NCBI RefSeq assembly: GCF_014698115.1
Contig: NZ_JACJSJ010000095.1
Location: 1 to 33,315, forward strand
From: Nostoc sp. FACHB-973
Lineage (GTDB): Bacteria > Cyanobacteriota > Cyanobacteriia > Cyanobacteriales > Nostocaceae
Direction: 5' to 3'
Length of the DNA stretch: 33,315 bases
The notes under the pieces were generated by a model. The model was given only the letters and a program-made list of their open reading frames with translations, had not been told where the DNA came from and did no database searches. Below are positions 25,005-33,213 of this stretch, piece by piece; the first letter of the stretch is position 1; each line of letters opens with the position of its first letter. The position numbers and the translations under genes are program-made.

Positions 25005-27461
25005 ATGACTGGTTATAATTTTTATCTGAAAGTTCAACAGTTTGATAAATTTTGCTCATTTGAATTATCTTGGGGTGTGGGACAGAATATTGGTGTCACA
25101 CTCGCATATCCTGAAAATATGACGGCGCTGTACCAAGAATGGCAGCGAATTTATCTCCGATTTTATAATACTGAATTGCGAGGAAGGGTAGAAGAAATTG
25201 GTAGTTTTACCGCACCAAATGTTGATTGGCACGCGCATTTAGTACAGGCGGAAGCACAACTTTTATATGAATTTCATCACTGGTTACGCGGTGCAGAATT
25301 ATATGAAATTCGGTCAGCGATATCTTCGATGGGCTACGCCTACGCCCAAGCAACCCATAATAGTAATAAACCCTATATTGATATTTTTATAACTTGCAAT
25401 CCTCTAGAATTGGCACGATTACCGTGGGAGGCCTGGGAAATTGGCACAGAATTTGCTCTTGATTCTAGTAAAATTCGGATTGTTCGCACACCGATAAATA
25501 GACGGGAAACAGTAAATACCAATGTTTATAATGCTCGAAAAGCTAAAATATTAGTAATTTTAGGAGATGAAAGTGGTTTAGATTTTAAAACAGAAAAAGA
25601 AGCTGTAAGTTCACTAAAATCATTAGCTGAAATTACTTTTATTGGTTGGCAACCTCACGAAAGTATTACAGAATTAAAAACTAAAATTGTTCAGGCGATC
25701 GCCTCACAGTCTGGTTGGGATATTTTATTCTTTGCAGGTCACAGTAATGAAACAAATTTGACCGGAGGAGAAATAGCGATCGCTCCCAATGTGGCTTTAT
25801 TAATTAGTGAGATAGAACAAGCATTAATTACTGCTAAATCAAGAGGATTACAGTTTGCTATTTTTAATTCTTGCAAGGGTTTAAGTATTGCGAATAAACT
25901 CATTGATTTAGGATTAAGTCAAGTTGCAGTCATGCGTGAACCAATTCACAATCGCGTTGCTGGAGAATTTTTTCTACAATTTATCCAAGCTTTAGCTCAA
26001 TATCAAGATGTCCACGAATCATTATTAGCAGCATCGAAATATCTGAAGTTAGAAAAGAATTTCACTTATCCGAGTGCTTACTTAATTCCCTCTTTGTTTC
26101 GCCATCCAGAAGCAGACTTATTTCGCCTCCAACCTTTTGGTATCAAGCAATTTTTTCAGAGTTTGAAACCAAATCGTCAAGAAGCGATCGCACTTTCAGT
26201 TGTGTTAATAATTAGTTTACTACAGCCAGTGCAAAGTCTTTTATTACAACGGCGTGTATTGGTACAGGCTTTCTATCGTCAAATTACCAGTCAAGTTGCA
26301 AATGTTGCAAGTCCGCCGCCAGTTCTCTTGGTGCAAATTGACGAAGAGTCCATTAGAAAAGCCAAAATATCGAATCCTAAGCCGATGAATCGTCAGTATT
26401 TGGCGAGTCTAGTTGATCGACTGACGGCTAATAACGCTAAGGTAATCGGTATTGATTATCTCTTGGATCGGCCTCAAGAGCAAGGCGATCGCATTCTTGC
26501 CAAATCTATTCAAAGGGCTATATCTTCACCTAACCCGACATTGTTTGTGTTTTCTGCAACTTCTAATGATGACGCATGGCTGAGGGTACTACCTGAAATT
26601 GCTAGTCTTAATTGGAGTTTAGAAGGGGAAATTGACAATTATCCTTGGTATATGGAATTGTTACCCCATGATGATTTTCAATCACAGCCTTGGCATTTTG
26701 CTAGCTTATTAGCTCTTGGGCATCAATTACAAGAAATTCCTAACGCGCCGCAGCCAAAAAAAGACAGTAAAACAGACTTTTTTCAACAAATTAGTAATTT
26801 TTTTAAAGATACTAGTAAAGATAATAAAACGATTTTAAAATCAGAGCGAACGCACCTGCAATTAGTTACAGCTTTGAGTTATTCAATCAAGCAAAGTTGG
26901 TTACACCCAATCATTGACTTTTCTATTCCCCCTCATCAGGTATATCATTCCATTCCTGCCTGGAAATTATTAGAAAATCGAGATATTCCTCAAAGCTTAC
27001 AACAGCAAATTGTGATTATTGCACCGGGAGGATATCACGAAGCTGGGATTGTGAAAGATGGTGATGATACTTTTCAAGATTCACAGTCACCACCAGCTAT
27101 CAAATACTGGCGAAATCAACAAAATCCCATTAACAAAAGCAAAGTGTTTACAGGCGGTGAATATCACGCTTACATAGTGCATCATTTCCTGACGCAGAGA
27201 TTAGTTGTGCCAATTCCCGATTTATGGATGATTGGGATAGCAATATTGCTAGGCAAAACTATATATTTACTGCAACCAAGAAAGCAGTATTCTGCATTGC
27301 AATGGTTAATATTGCCCAGTATTATTACAGGGTTGTATGGACTGGTTAGCTTACAATTTTACATTTGGTCAGCTGCAATCCTATTACCTTGGTTTTTACC
27401 AACACTAGCATTGTGGTATTACGTTTTACCTACTGTTTTCAAAAGGAAAAGTCATGAATAA
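25005..27461 (+). CDS. CHAT-CHASE2 membrane protein
   Basis: This is an 818-residue protein. The first 370 residues form a CHAT caspase-like domain without signal peptide: NPLELARLPWEAWEIGTEFA, then H246 in ILFFAGHSNE and C290 in AIFNSCKGLS, an intact His/Cys pair. A membrane span at about 393-412 leads into a CHASE2 extracellular sensory domain (about 414-720; VLLVQIDEESIRK, then DRLTANNAKVIGIDYLLDRP, then a late IVIIAPGGYHEAG). Three further spans follow at about 740-760, 768-788 and 790-812. The expected topology puts CHAT in the cytoplasm and CHASE2 in the periplasm, so a ligand outside may control proteolysis inside. No kinase or cyclase follows CHASE2, unlike classical CHASE2 receptors. 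Start ATG 25005; its last codons overlap the next gene by 8 nt. Confidence 0.88.
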   Translation: MTGYNFYLKVQQFDKFCSFELSWGVGQNIGVTLAYPENMTALYQEWQRIYLRFYNTELRGRVEEIGSFTAPNVDWHAHLVQAEAQLLYEFHHWLRGAELYEIRSAISSMGYAYAQATHNSNKPYIDIFITCNPLELARLPWEAWEIGTEFALDSSKIRIVRTPINRRETVNTNVYNARKAKILVILGDESGLDFKTEKEAVSSLKSLAEITFIGWQPHESITELKTKIVQAIASQSGWDILFFAGHSNETNLTGGEIAIAPNVALLISEIEQALITAKSRGLQFAIFNSCKGLSIANKLIDLGLSQVAVMREPIHNRVAGEFFLQFIQALAQYQDVHESLLAASKYLKLEKNFTYPSAYLIPSLFRHPEADLFRLQPFGIKQFFQSLKPNRQEAIALSVVLIISLLQPVQSLLLQRRVLVQAFYRQITSQVANVASPPPVLLVQIDEESIRKAKISNPKPMNRQYLASLVDRLTANNAKVIGIDYLLDRPQEQGDRILAKSIQRAISSPNPTLFVFSATSNDDAWLRVLPEIASLNWSLEGEIDNYPWYMELLPHDDFQSQPWHFASLLALGHQLQEIPNAPQPKKDSKTDFFQQISNFFKDTSKDNKTILKSERTHLQLVTALSYSIKQSWLHPIIDFSIPPHQVYHSIPAWKLLENRDIPQSLQQQIVIIAPGGYHEAGIVKDGDDTFQDSQSPPAIKYWRNQQNPINKSKVFTGGEYHAYIVHHFLTQRLVVPIPDLWMIGIAILLGKTIYLLQPRKQYSALQWLILPSIITGLYGLVSLQFYIWSAAILLPWFLPTLALWYYVLPTVFKRKSHE

Positions 27462-28122
27462 ACTTTTATTACATACTTTGGTGCTATCAACGATCGCTTT
27501 GAGTAATGCACCTGTTCTATCTAATCAAGTGACACCTCCTAAAAAAAGTTCCATACAACAAACTTTTTCTTGGACAAATATTTCCCGAATTATTTTTAGT
27601 AAAAAACCTCCTGTAGAACCGCGTAAAGGTGGTTCTCGTCCTACTGATAATGTCTGTATGGTTTCTCCAGATGCACCCGATAAACTTAGAATTGTTTGGA
27701 GCGATCGCCCCTTATTTATTTGGAAAGGTCAAGCGCAAACAATAGCAGTGCGTTCAATCAATAGTGAGCAAGATTTATGGAATCAACCAGTAACAGAAAC
27801 TCAGAATATAACTTATGCAGGTAAACCATTGCAACCAGGTGAAACTTATAAATGGGTGGTCAATTCATCGAAGTTCGTCCCATTTCAAATCATGGAGACA
27901 CAACAGCGCGATCGCATTACCGCAGAATTGAAGACTTTAGAAAATCAACTGCAAGCACAAGGAGCAGATATTGAGGCGATCGCCCTTGCCAAAGCCAAGT
28001 ACTTTGCTGATTCTAATCTGTGGTCAGATGCCTTACAGCAAGCTTATTCCGTGCCATTACGCTCAGATGAATTGCAGAAGATGATCAAAAATATCGATAA
28101 ATTGTGTGACGTACCGAAATAA
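27454..28122 (+). CDS. Secreted DUF928-like protein
   Basis: This 222-residue protein has a signal peptide (LLLHTLVLSTIALSNAPVLS). The mature region starts with low-complexity lysine-rich sequence. It then has EPRKGGSRPTDNVCMVSPDA, followed by a beta-rich domain (SDRPLFIWKGQAQTIAVRSI, PLQPGETYKWVV) and an alpha-helical tail (QQRDRITAELKTLENQL and on). The GGxRP...C opening and the P-x-F-x-W and PG-x-x-Y-x-W pattern resemble DUF928, a cyanobacterial family that often neighbours CHAT genes; the match is partial, so I call it DUF928-like. ATG 27454 overlaps the upstream stop by 8 nt, with AAAAGGAAAA upstream, so translation is probably coupled to the CHAT-CHASE2 gene and the pair likely functions together. 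Confidence 0.65.
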   Translation: MNKLLLHTLVLSTIALSNAPVLSNQVTPPKKSSIQQTFSWTNISRIIFSKKPPVEPRKGGSRPTDNVCMVSPDAPDKLRIVWSDRPLFIWKGQAQTIAVRSINSEQDLWNQPVTETQNITYAGKPLQPGETYKWVVNSSKFVPFQIMETQQRDRITAELKTLENQLQAQGADIEAIALAKAKYFADSNLWSDALQQAYSVPLRSDELQKMIKNIDKLCDVPK

Positions 28123-28250
28123 AAGGGTAATAATTCGGCAACTCGTTAGCAAATAGCTCTGATTTTGCACAACCTCTGAACACTCAGAGATATATACCTG
28201 TGAGCAGCAAGAAAACCTCTGCAATATTTAAGATTTTAGGAGATACAACA

Positions 28251-28757
28251 ATGAAAGGTTTGAAATTAGCAGCAGCAATTCTAGTATTTGGAACACTGAC
28301 TTTTACACCCAAGGCTGAAGCTAAAAGCTTGTTCAGCACTCGACAAGTCATAGCACAAGTTCCCAACTCGCAAACTGAAAATCACAATGATACCGAAACA
28401 TACTTTAAACGGGGTTTTAAGCGGATAGAATCAAAAGATTATCGAGGAGCAATTGAAGATTTTAACCAAATCCTGAAGATTGAACCTAAAAATGCTTATG
28501 CCTACCTTGGTAGAGGATTAGGTAATTTTGGTTTGGATGAATATCAAGCAGCAAAGACAGATTTTGACAAAGCTTTGGAAATTACTCCCGATATTGCCTA
28601 TGCCTATTATTTCCGAGGTTTGACAAACTTTGCTTTAAAAGACAAACAAGGAGCGATCGCTGATTTACAAAAAGCATTCACACTGTTTAAACAAGAGGGG
28701 AATCAGGAGTTCGCCCAAAAAGCCACTGACGCACTTGAGAAGATAGAGGAGAGTTAA
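28251..28757 (+). CDS. Small secreted TPR protein
   Basis: This is a 168-residue protein. The signal peptide is KLAAAILVFGTLTFTPKAEA with a likely cleavage after AEA (about residue 24). Three TPR motifs occupy about 47-165 (YFKRGFKRIESKDYRGAIED, AYLGRGLGNFGLDEYQAAKT, AYYFRGLTNFALKDKQGAIA). The start at ATG 28251 is favoured by TTAGGAG 8-14 nt upstream; the open frame extends back to 28200 without such a site. It may be a soluble partner that binds periplasmic components of the surrounding CHAT proteins. That is inferred from position. Confidence 0.75.
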   Translation: MKGLKLAAAILVFGTLTFTPKAEAKSLFSTRQVIAQVPNSQTENHNDTETYFKRGFKRIESKDYRGAIEDFNQILKIEPKNAYAYLGRGLGNFGLDEYQAAKTDFDKALEITPDIAYAYYFRGLTNFALKDKQGAIADLQKAFTLFKQEGNQEFAQKATDALEKIEES

Positions 28758-28820
28758 ACTAATTCCTAATTCGTAATTCGTAATTTTTTGGTTTAATTCC
28801 CCTTGTGCCAAAGGGCTACC

Positions 28821-28964
28821 GTGTATACACAACTCTCAAATACCTGATGAATCTGGATTTTACCCCACCCTAACCCTCCCCGATGGATTGGGGAGGGAAC
28901 TAGATTCCTGTTTCCCCCAATATATCGGGGGGATTAAGGGGGGTAATTCGAGTTGTGTATACAC
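28821..28964. mobile_element. MITE-like element with GTGTATACACAACTC ends
   Basis: This 144-bp element has exact 15-bp terminal inverted repeats: GTGTATACACAACTC at 28821-28835 and GAGTTGTGTATACAC at 28950-28964. The interior has GGATTTTACCCCACCCTAAC, a CCTCCCC...GGGGAGGG hairpin and a CCCCCC/GGGGGG pair around AATATATC. TGCCAAAGGG occurs on both outer sides (28806-28815 and 28969-28978). AATTCGTAATTCGTAATT (28767-28785) and an inverse of it at about 29050-29080 frame the whole spacer. No gene is present between 28758 and 29120. Confidence 0.7.
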
Positions 28965-29120
28965 CAGCTGCCAAAGGGAGAGGCTAACGCCAATGTCTAT
29001 ACATGGCTTTGTTTCAGCTGAGGTCTAAATCCTTGTCGGAAACAGTCTTTAATTACGAATTACGAATTATCAATTACGAATTATTTTAAGCTCCCCTGTT
29101 CTAGAAATTTTTAACTCAGA

Positions 29121-31676
29121 ATGTTAGCCATGCGCTATCGAAAACTTAGTTTAACCGCATTGATCACTCTCATCTTGACTATTTCACAACCCATCGCAAA
29201 TTTGCCGATATTATTCCAACCATCGCAGGTATTGGCGCAATCCACAAACAGCAAAGCTCAAGCAGACCGACTATTTCAGCAAGGTATTGAGCAATATCAG
29301 ACTAGTCAATTTGAAGCGGCGTTACAGTCTTGGCAACAAGCGCTAATTATCTATCGGGAAATCAAAGACCGTAAGAGCGAGGGTAAAGCTCTGGACAATC
29401 TGGGAGTTGCTTACTATGCCCTGGGAGACTACAACAAAGCCATTGAGTACCACTCCTCAAGTTTGGCGATCGCCAGGGAGATTAAAGACCGTAAGAGCGA
29501 GGGAAACGCCCTGGGCAATCTGGGAGTTGCTTACTATGCTCTGGGAGACTACCCAAAAGCAATTGACTACCAGCAGCAGAGATTAGTAATTACCCAGGAG
29601 ATTCAAGACCGCCTTGGGGAGGGACAATCGCTGGGTAATCTCGGTCTTGTTCACTACTCTCTTGGAAACTACTCGAAAGCAATTGAATACCAACAGCAGA
29701 GATTAGTAATTACCCAGGAGATTCAAGACCACCTTGGGGAGGGAAACGCGCTAGGTAATCTTGGTCTTGTTTACTATCGTCTAGGAGACTACAAGAAAGC
29801 AATTGAGTACCTAGAGCAAGTTTTGGTGAGCAAAAGGGAAATTAAAGACCGCATTGGCGAGGGAAAGACTTTAGGTAATCTTAGTGTTGCTTATTATTCT
29901 CTAGAAAACTACTCGAAAGCGGTTGAGTACCAGCAGCAATACTTAGCGATCGCCAGAGAGATTAAAGATCGTTTAGGCGAGGCTACAGCACTAGGTAATC
30001 TCGGTCTTGCTTACTATTTTCTTGGAGATTACTCGAAAGCGATTGAGTACCCGCAGCAGAGTTTGGCGATCGCCAGAGAGATTAAAAACCGTTTAGGCAA
30101 GAGTACGGCGGTAGGTATCCTCGGTCTTGTTTACAGTTCTCTTGGAGACTACTCGAAAGCGATTGAGTACCAGCAGCAATACTTAGCGATCGCCAGAGAG
30201 ATTAAAGACCGTTTAGGTGAGGGTACTGCTTTGAATAATCTAGGATTTACTCTCTACAAATCTGGCAATCTACCCGCAGCAGAGAAAATCCTGTATGAGG
30301 GAATTAAGGTTTATGAATCTCTCCGAGATCAAAAATTATCTGATATCAACAAAGTATTTCTTTTTGACACCCAAAAAAGCACCTACAGAATTTTACAACA
30401 AGTCCTGATAACCCAAAATAAAATCGACGCAGCCTTAGAAATTGCTGAGAGGGGTCGCGCTAGGGTATTTGTTGAGTTCATATTGTCTACCGTAAAAGAA
30501 AAACAAATATCTCCCAAACCACCAACAATTGCTGAGATCAAACAAATTGCCAAGTCACAAAATGCTACCTTGGTGCAATATTCGATTATTCAAGACAAGT
30601 TCAAAGTTATAGATAAAGAACAAACCAAAGAATCAGAACTCTATATTTGGGTAATCAAACCCACAGGTGAAGTCACCTTCCGCAAAGCTGACCTTAAACT
30701 CCTGTGGCAAAAAGAAAATACAACTCTTGCAAAACTCGTTACTACTAGTCGTCAATCTATTGGTGTTAGAGGACGCGGTGGTGTTCTCGTCAGTCAAGAT
30801 ACTGATGTTCCCATTGCCAAGCAAAGATTCCGACAACTGCATGAACTACTAATTTCGCCAATCGCTGACCTTCTCCCCAAAAAAGAAAGTGAAAAAGTCG
30901 TTTTCATTCCTCAAAATCAGTTGTTTCTTATTCCCTTCTCTGCACTCCAAGATGAGGAAGGTAAATACTTAATTGATAAACATACTATTCTCACCGCGCC
31001 ATCAATTCAGGTGTTGAATTTAACACATCAGCAAAGAGTAGGGAATAGGGAATTGGGAGTGGGGAGTAGGGAAGTTTTAGTGGTTGGTAATCCTACCACA
31101 GCTAAGATTCCCATCACCAACGAAAATTTAATACCTCTTCCTGGTGCAGAATTTGAAGCAGTTCAGATTGCAGATTTGTTCAAAACGCAAGCGATTATAG
31201 GTAGCAAAGCCACAGAAACAGCAATTGTCCAGAAAATGAGCAAAGCCAGGATTATCCATTTTGCTACTCATGGCTTACTTGATGATTTTAAAGGATTTGG
31301 GGTACCAGGTGCGATCGCTCTTGCTCCTTCGCCTAAAGACGACGGTTTCCTGACATCAGGCGAAATTTTGGACATGAAACTCAACGCCGAACTCGTGGTT
31401 CTCAGTGCTTGCAATACCGGAGGTGGGAATATTACAGGCGATGGTGTCATTGGCTTATCGCGTTCTTTGATTACAGCCGGAGTTCCTAGCGTCATCGTAT
31501 CTCTATGGTCTGTAGATGATAAATCCACCGCCTCATTGATGAGTGAATTTTATCGCAACCTCCAGCAAAATCCTGATAAAGCTGTCGCGCTAAGACAAGC
31601 AATGCTGACAACAAAAAAACTATATTCCAATCCTCTCGATTGGGCTGCATTTACCCTCATAGGCGAATCTGATTAA
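29121..31676 (+). CDS. Second exported TPR-CHAT protease (active-type dyad)
   Basis: This 851-residue protein has the same layout as the first TPR-CHAT gene. A signal peptide ends near VLAQ (about residue 40). Eight 40-residue TPR units and a partial ninth cover about 49-400 (LGNLGLVYYRLGDYKKAIEY type). The linking helix is STYRILQQVLITQNKIDAAL. The C-terminal CHAT domain carries H717 in IIHFATHG and C764 in VLSACNTGGG. The TPR units differ more from each other than in the first gene. Between LTHQQR and EVLVVGNP there is an unusual VGNRELGVGSR stretch encoded by heptamer repeats. ATG 29121 is used; an ATG three codons later (29130) is equally possible, with no clear ribosome site for either. 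The substrate is unknown and a periplasmic location is inferred. Confidence 0.9.
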   Translation: MLAMRYRKLSLTALITLILTISQPIANLPILFQPSQVLAQSTNSKAQADRLFQQGIEQYQTSQFEAALQSWQQALIIYREIKDRKSEGKALDNLGVAYYALGDYNKAIEYHSSSLAIAREIKDRKSEGNALGNLGVAYYALGDYPKAIDYQQQRLVITQEIQDRLGEGQSLGNLGLVHYSLGNYSKAIEYQQQRLVITQEIQDHLGEGNALGNLGLVYYRLGDYKKAIEYLEQVLVSKREIKDRIGEGKTLGNLSVAYYSLENYSKAVEYQQQYLAIAREIKDRLGEATALGNLGLAYYFLGDYSKAIEYPQQSLAIAREIKNRLGKSTAVGILGLVYSSLGDYSKAIEYQQQYLAIAREIKDRLGEGTALNNLGFTLYKSGNLPAAEKILYEGIKVYESLRDQKLSDINKVFLFDTQKSTYRILQQVLITQNKIDAALEIAERGRARVFVEFILSTVKEKQISPKPPTIAEIKQIAKSQNATLVQYSIIQDKFKVIDKEQTKESELYIWVIKPTGEVTFRKADLKLLWQKENTTLAKLVTTSRQSIGVRGRGGVLVSQDTDVPIAKQRFRQLHELLISPIADLLPKKESEKVVFIPQNQLFLIPFSALQDEEGKYLIDKHTILTAPSIQVLNLTHQQRVGNRELGVGSREVLVVGNPTTAKIPITNENLIPLPGAEFEAVQIADLFKTQAIIGSKATETAIVQKMSKARIIHFATHGLLDDFKGFGVPGAIALAPSPKDDGFLTSGEILDMKLNAELVVLSACNTGGGNITGDGVIGLSRSLITAGVPSVIVSLWSVDDKSTASLMSEFYRNLQQNPDKAVALRQAMLTTKKLYSNPLDWAAFTLIGESD
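31036..31073 (+). repeat. STRR heptamer tract inside the second TPR-CHAT gene
   Basis: Degenerate heptamers AGTAGGGAATAGGGAATTGG and then GAGTGGGGAGTAGGGAA lie within the coding frame and encode VGNRELGVGSRE. The paralogues have QKVTGKD or LRRTSPED at this place. The tract is the GGGGAGT type seen at 8-42. Confidence 0.75.
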
Positions 31677-31722
31677 CTCAATAACCTCTCTGCGCCTCTG
31701 CGTGATAAATTCCTTCAATAAT

Positions 31723-33129
31723 ATGCAAAAACAATCAATTTTTCAAATCACCTCAATTAGCCTAATTATCTTAGCAACTATTTCCTTGTCTAATCTAGCC
31801 AAACATCCCAAACTTTTGGCACAAACAACATTAGAAACTCAAACATCAACTTATCATCAATTACAAAAAACTCTCATCTCTCAAAACAAATATCAAGCAG
31901 CCTTAGAACTTTCTGAACGCAGCCGTAATCGGACATTAGTAAACTTATTAGCGCAGCAATTATCAATATCAGAAGTTAATCCGCCAAATACCGAGCGAAT
32001 TAAACAAGTAGCTAAACAACAAAATGCCACACTTGTACAATATTCCATCATTAATGATGAAGTGATTATTGATGGTAAAAAACAAACTAAAGAATCAGAA
32101 TTGTATATTTGGGTGATTAAACCTACAAGTGATATCGCCTTTCGTAGCGTTGACCTTAAACCTCTATGGCAGAAAGATAAAACATCTTTAGCTGATTTAA
32201 TTAAGGATAGTCGTCAGTTTAATGATTTTCGAGAAAGAAATCTCAAAGGTGGTATTCAGACTTTTCCTAACGAAAATAATAACTCAAACAACCAATTAAA
32301 AACGCTACATCAACTGTTAATTAAACCCATTGTAGACCTTTTACCAACTCAACCCGATGAACACATTATATTTATCCCACAAGGTGAATTATTCCTCGTA
32401 CCTTTTGCAGCCCTGCAAGATGCCAAGGGTAAATACTTGATTGAAAAACATACCATCGCCATTGCACCCTCAATTCAAGCATTGGATTTACTGTATCAGC
32501 GTCAGACTTTACGTAGAACATCTCCAGAGGACGTGTTAATCGTCGGTAATCCTACCATGCCTAGTACTTCTCTGAAGCCTGGTGAACCTCCACACAAACT
32601 ATCGCAACTACCAGGCGCAGAACAGGAAGCAAAAGATATTGCAAGTATATTGAACACCCAAGCACTCACTGGTGATGCAGCCACAGAAACCACCGTAGTG
32701 CAAAAAATGCCCCAAGCCAGAATTATTCACCTAGCAACATGTCCTGACTCATTAGGAACACCTTACGGACTCGCACTTGCGCCATCAGCACAAGACGATG
32801 GCTGGCTAACATCTGAAGAAATTCTGAACTTGAACCTCAAAGCTGATTTAGTTGTGCTGAGTGCAAGTGATACAGCATTAGGCAAAATTACTGCTGATGG
32901 TGTGATTGGCTTATCTCGTTCTTTCTTCGCCGCCGGCGTTTCCAGTGTAATTGGTTCTTTGTGGACTGCATCAGATCGGGAGACGGCATTTTTGATGACA
33001 GAGTTTCATCAAAAACTCACTGAAAACCCAGACAAAGCAGTTGCCTTACGTCATGCGATGCTAGAAACTAAGAAAAAATACCCAAATCCCAGAGATTGGG
33101 CAAGTTTTACTCTCATTGGTTTGTTGTAG
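31723..33129 (+). CDS. CHAT-like pseudoprotease lacking TPRs and the catalytic dyad
   Basis: This is a 468-residue protein with signal peptide IFQITSISLIILATISLSNL and a cut near LLAQ. It aligns from the linker helix of its neighbours onward (TSTYHQLQKTLISQNKYQAA, then ERSRNRTLVNLLAQQ) and has no TPR array. The CHAT core is well kept (IFIPQGELFLVPFAALQDAK, PQARIIHL, GDGVIGLSR-like ADGVIGLSRSF). However, the position of the catalytic histidine reads IIHLATCPDS (Cys340 in place of THG) and the catalytic cysteine position reads VLSASDTALG (Ser382 in place of Cys). Peptidase activity is therefore not expected. ATG 31723 is preferred over GTG 31702, which lies in a TCTGCGCCTCTGCGTGA repeat. It is the last complete gene of the run and may be a decoy, inhibitor or regulatory subunit. 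Confidence 0.85.
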   Translation: MQKQSIFQITSISLIILATISLSNLAKHPKLLAQTTLETQTSTYHQLQKTLISQNKYQAALELSERSRNRTLVNLLAQQLSISEVNPPNTERIKQVAKQQNATLVQYSIINDEVIIDGKKQTKESELYIWVIKPTSDIAFRSVDLKPLWQKDKTSLADLIKDSRQFNDFRERNLKGGIQTFPNENNNSNNQLKTLHQLLIKPIVDLLPTQPDEHIIFIPQGELFLVPFAALQDAKGKYLIEKHTIAIAPSIQALDLLYQRQTLRRTSPEDVLIVGNPTMPSTSLKPGEPPHKLSQLPGAEQEAKDIASILNTQALTGDAATETTVVQKMPQARIIHLATCPDSLGTPYGLALAPSAQDDGWLTSEEILNLNLKADLVVLSASDTALGKITADGVIGLSRSFFAAGVSSVIGSLWTASDRETAFLMTEFHQKLTENPDKAVALRHAMLETKKKYPNPRDWASFTLIGLL

Positions 33130-33153
33130 TAATAGTAAATTGTGAGAAAATTT

Positions 33154-33213
33154 ATGATCCACCGTTGGCAAAGTTTCACTCTTCTATCTTTGGTATTTTA
33201 CCTAAGTAGGTAG
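33154..33213 (+). other. 19-codon signal-peptide-like reading frame
   Basis: ATG 33154, 24 nt after the pseudoprotease stop, encodes MIHRWQSFTLLSLVFYLSR and then TAG. The sequence looks like the first part of an export signal, as on the neighbouring secreted proteins. It may be the remnant of a truncated secreted-protein gene, or a chance frame. The remaining 100 bp to the window end contain nothing that I recognise. Confidence 0.35.
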
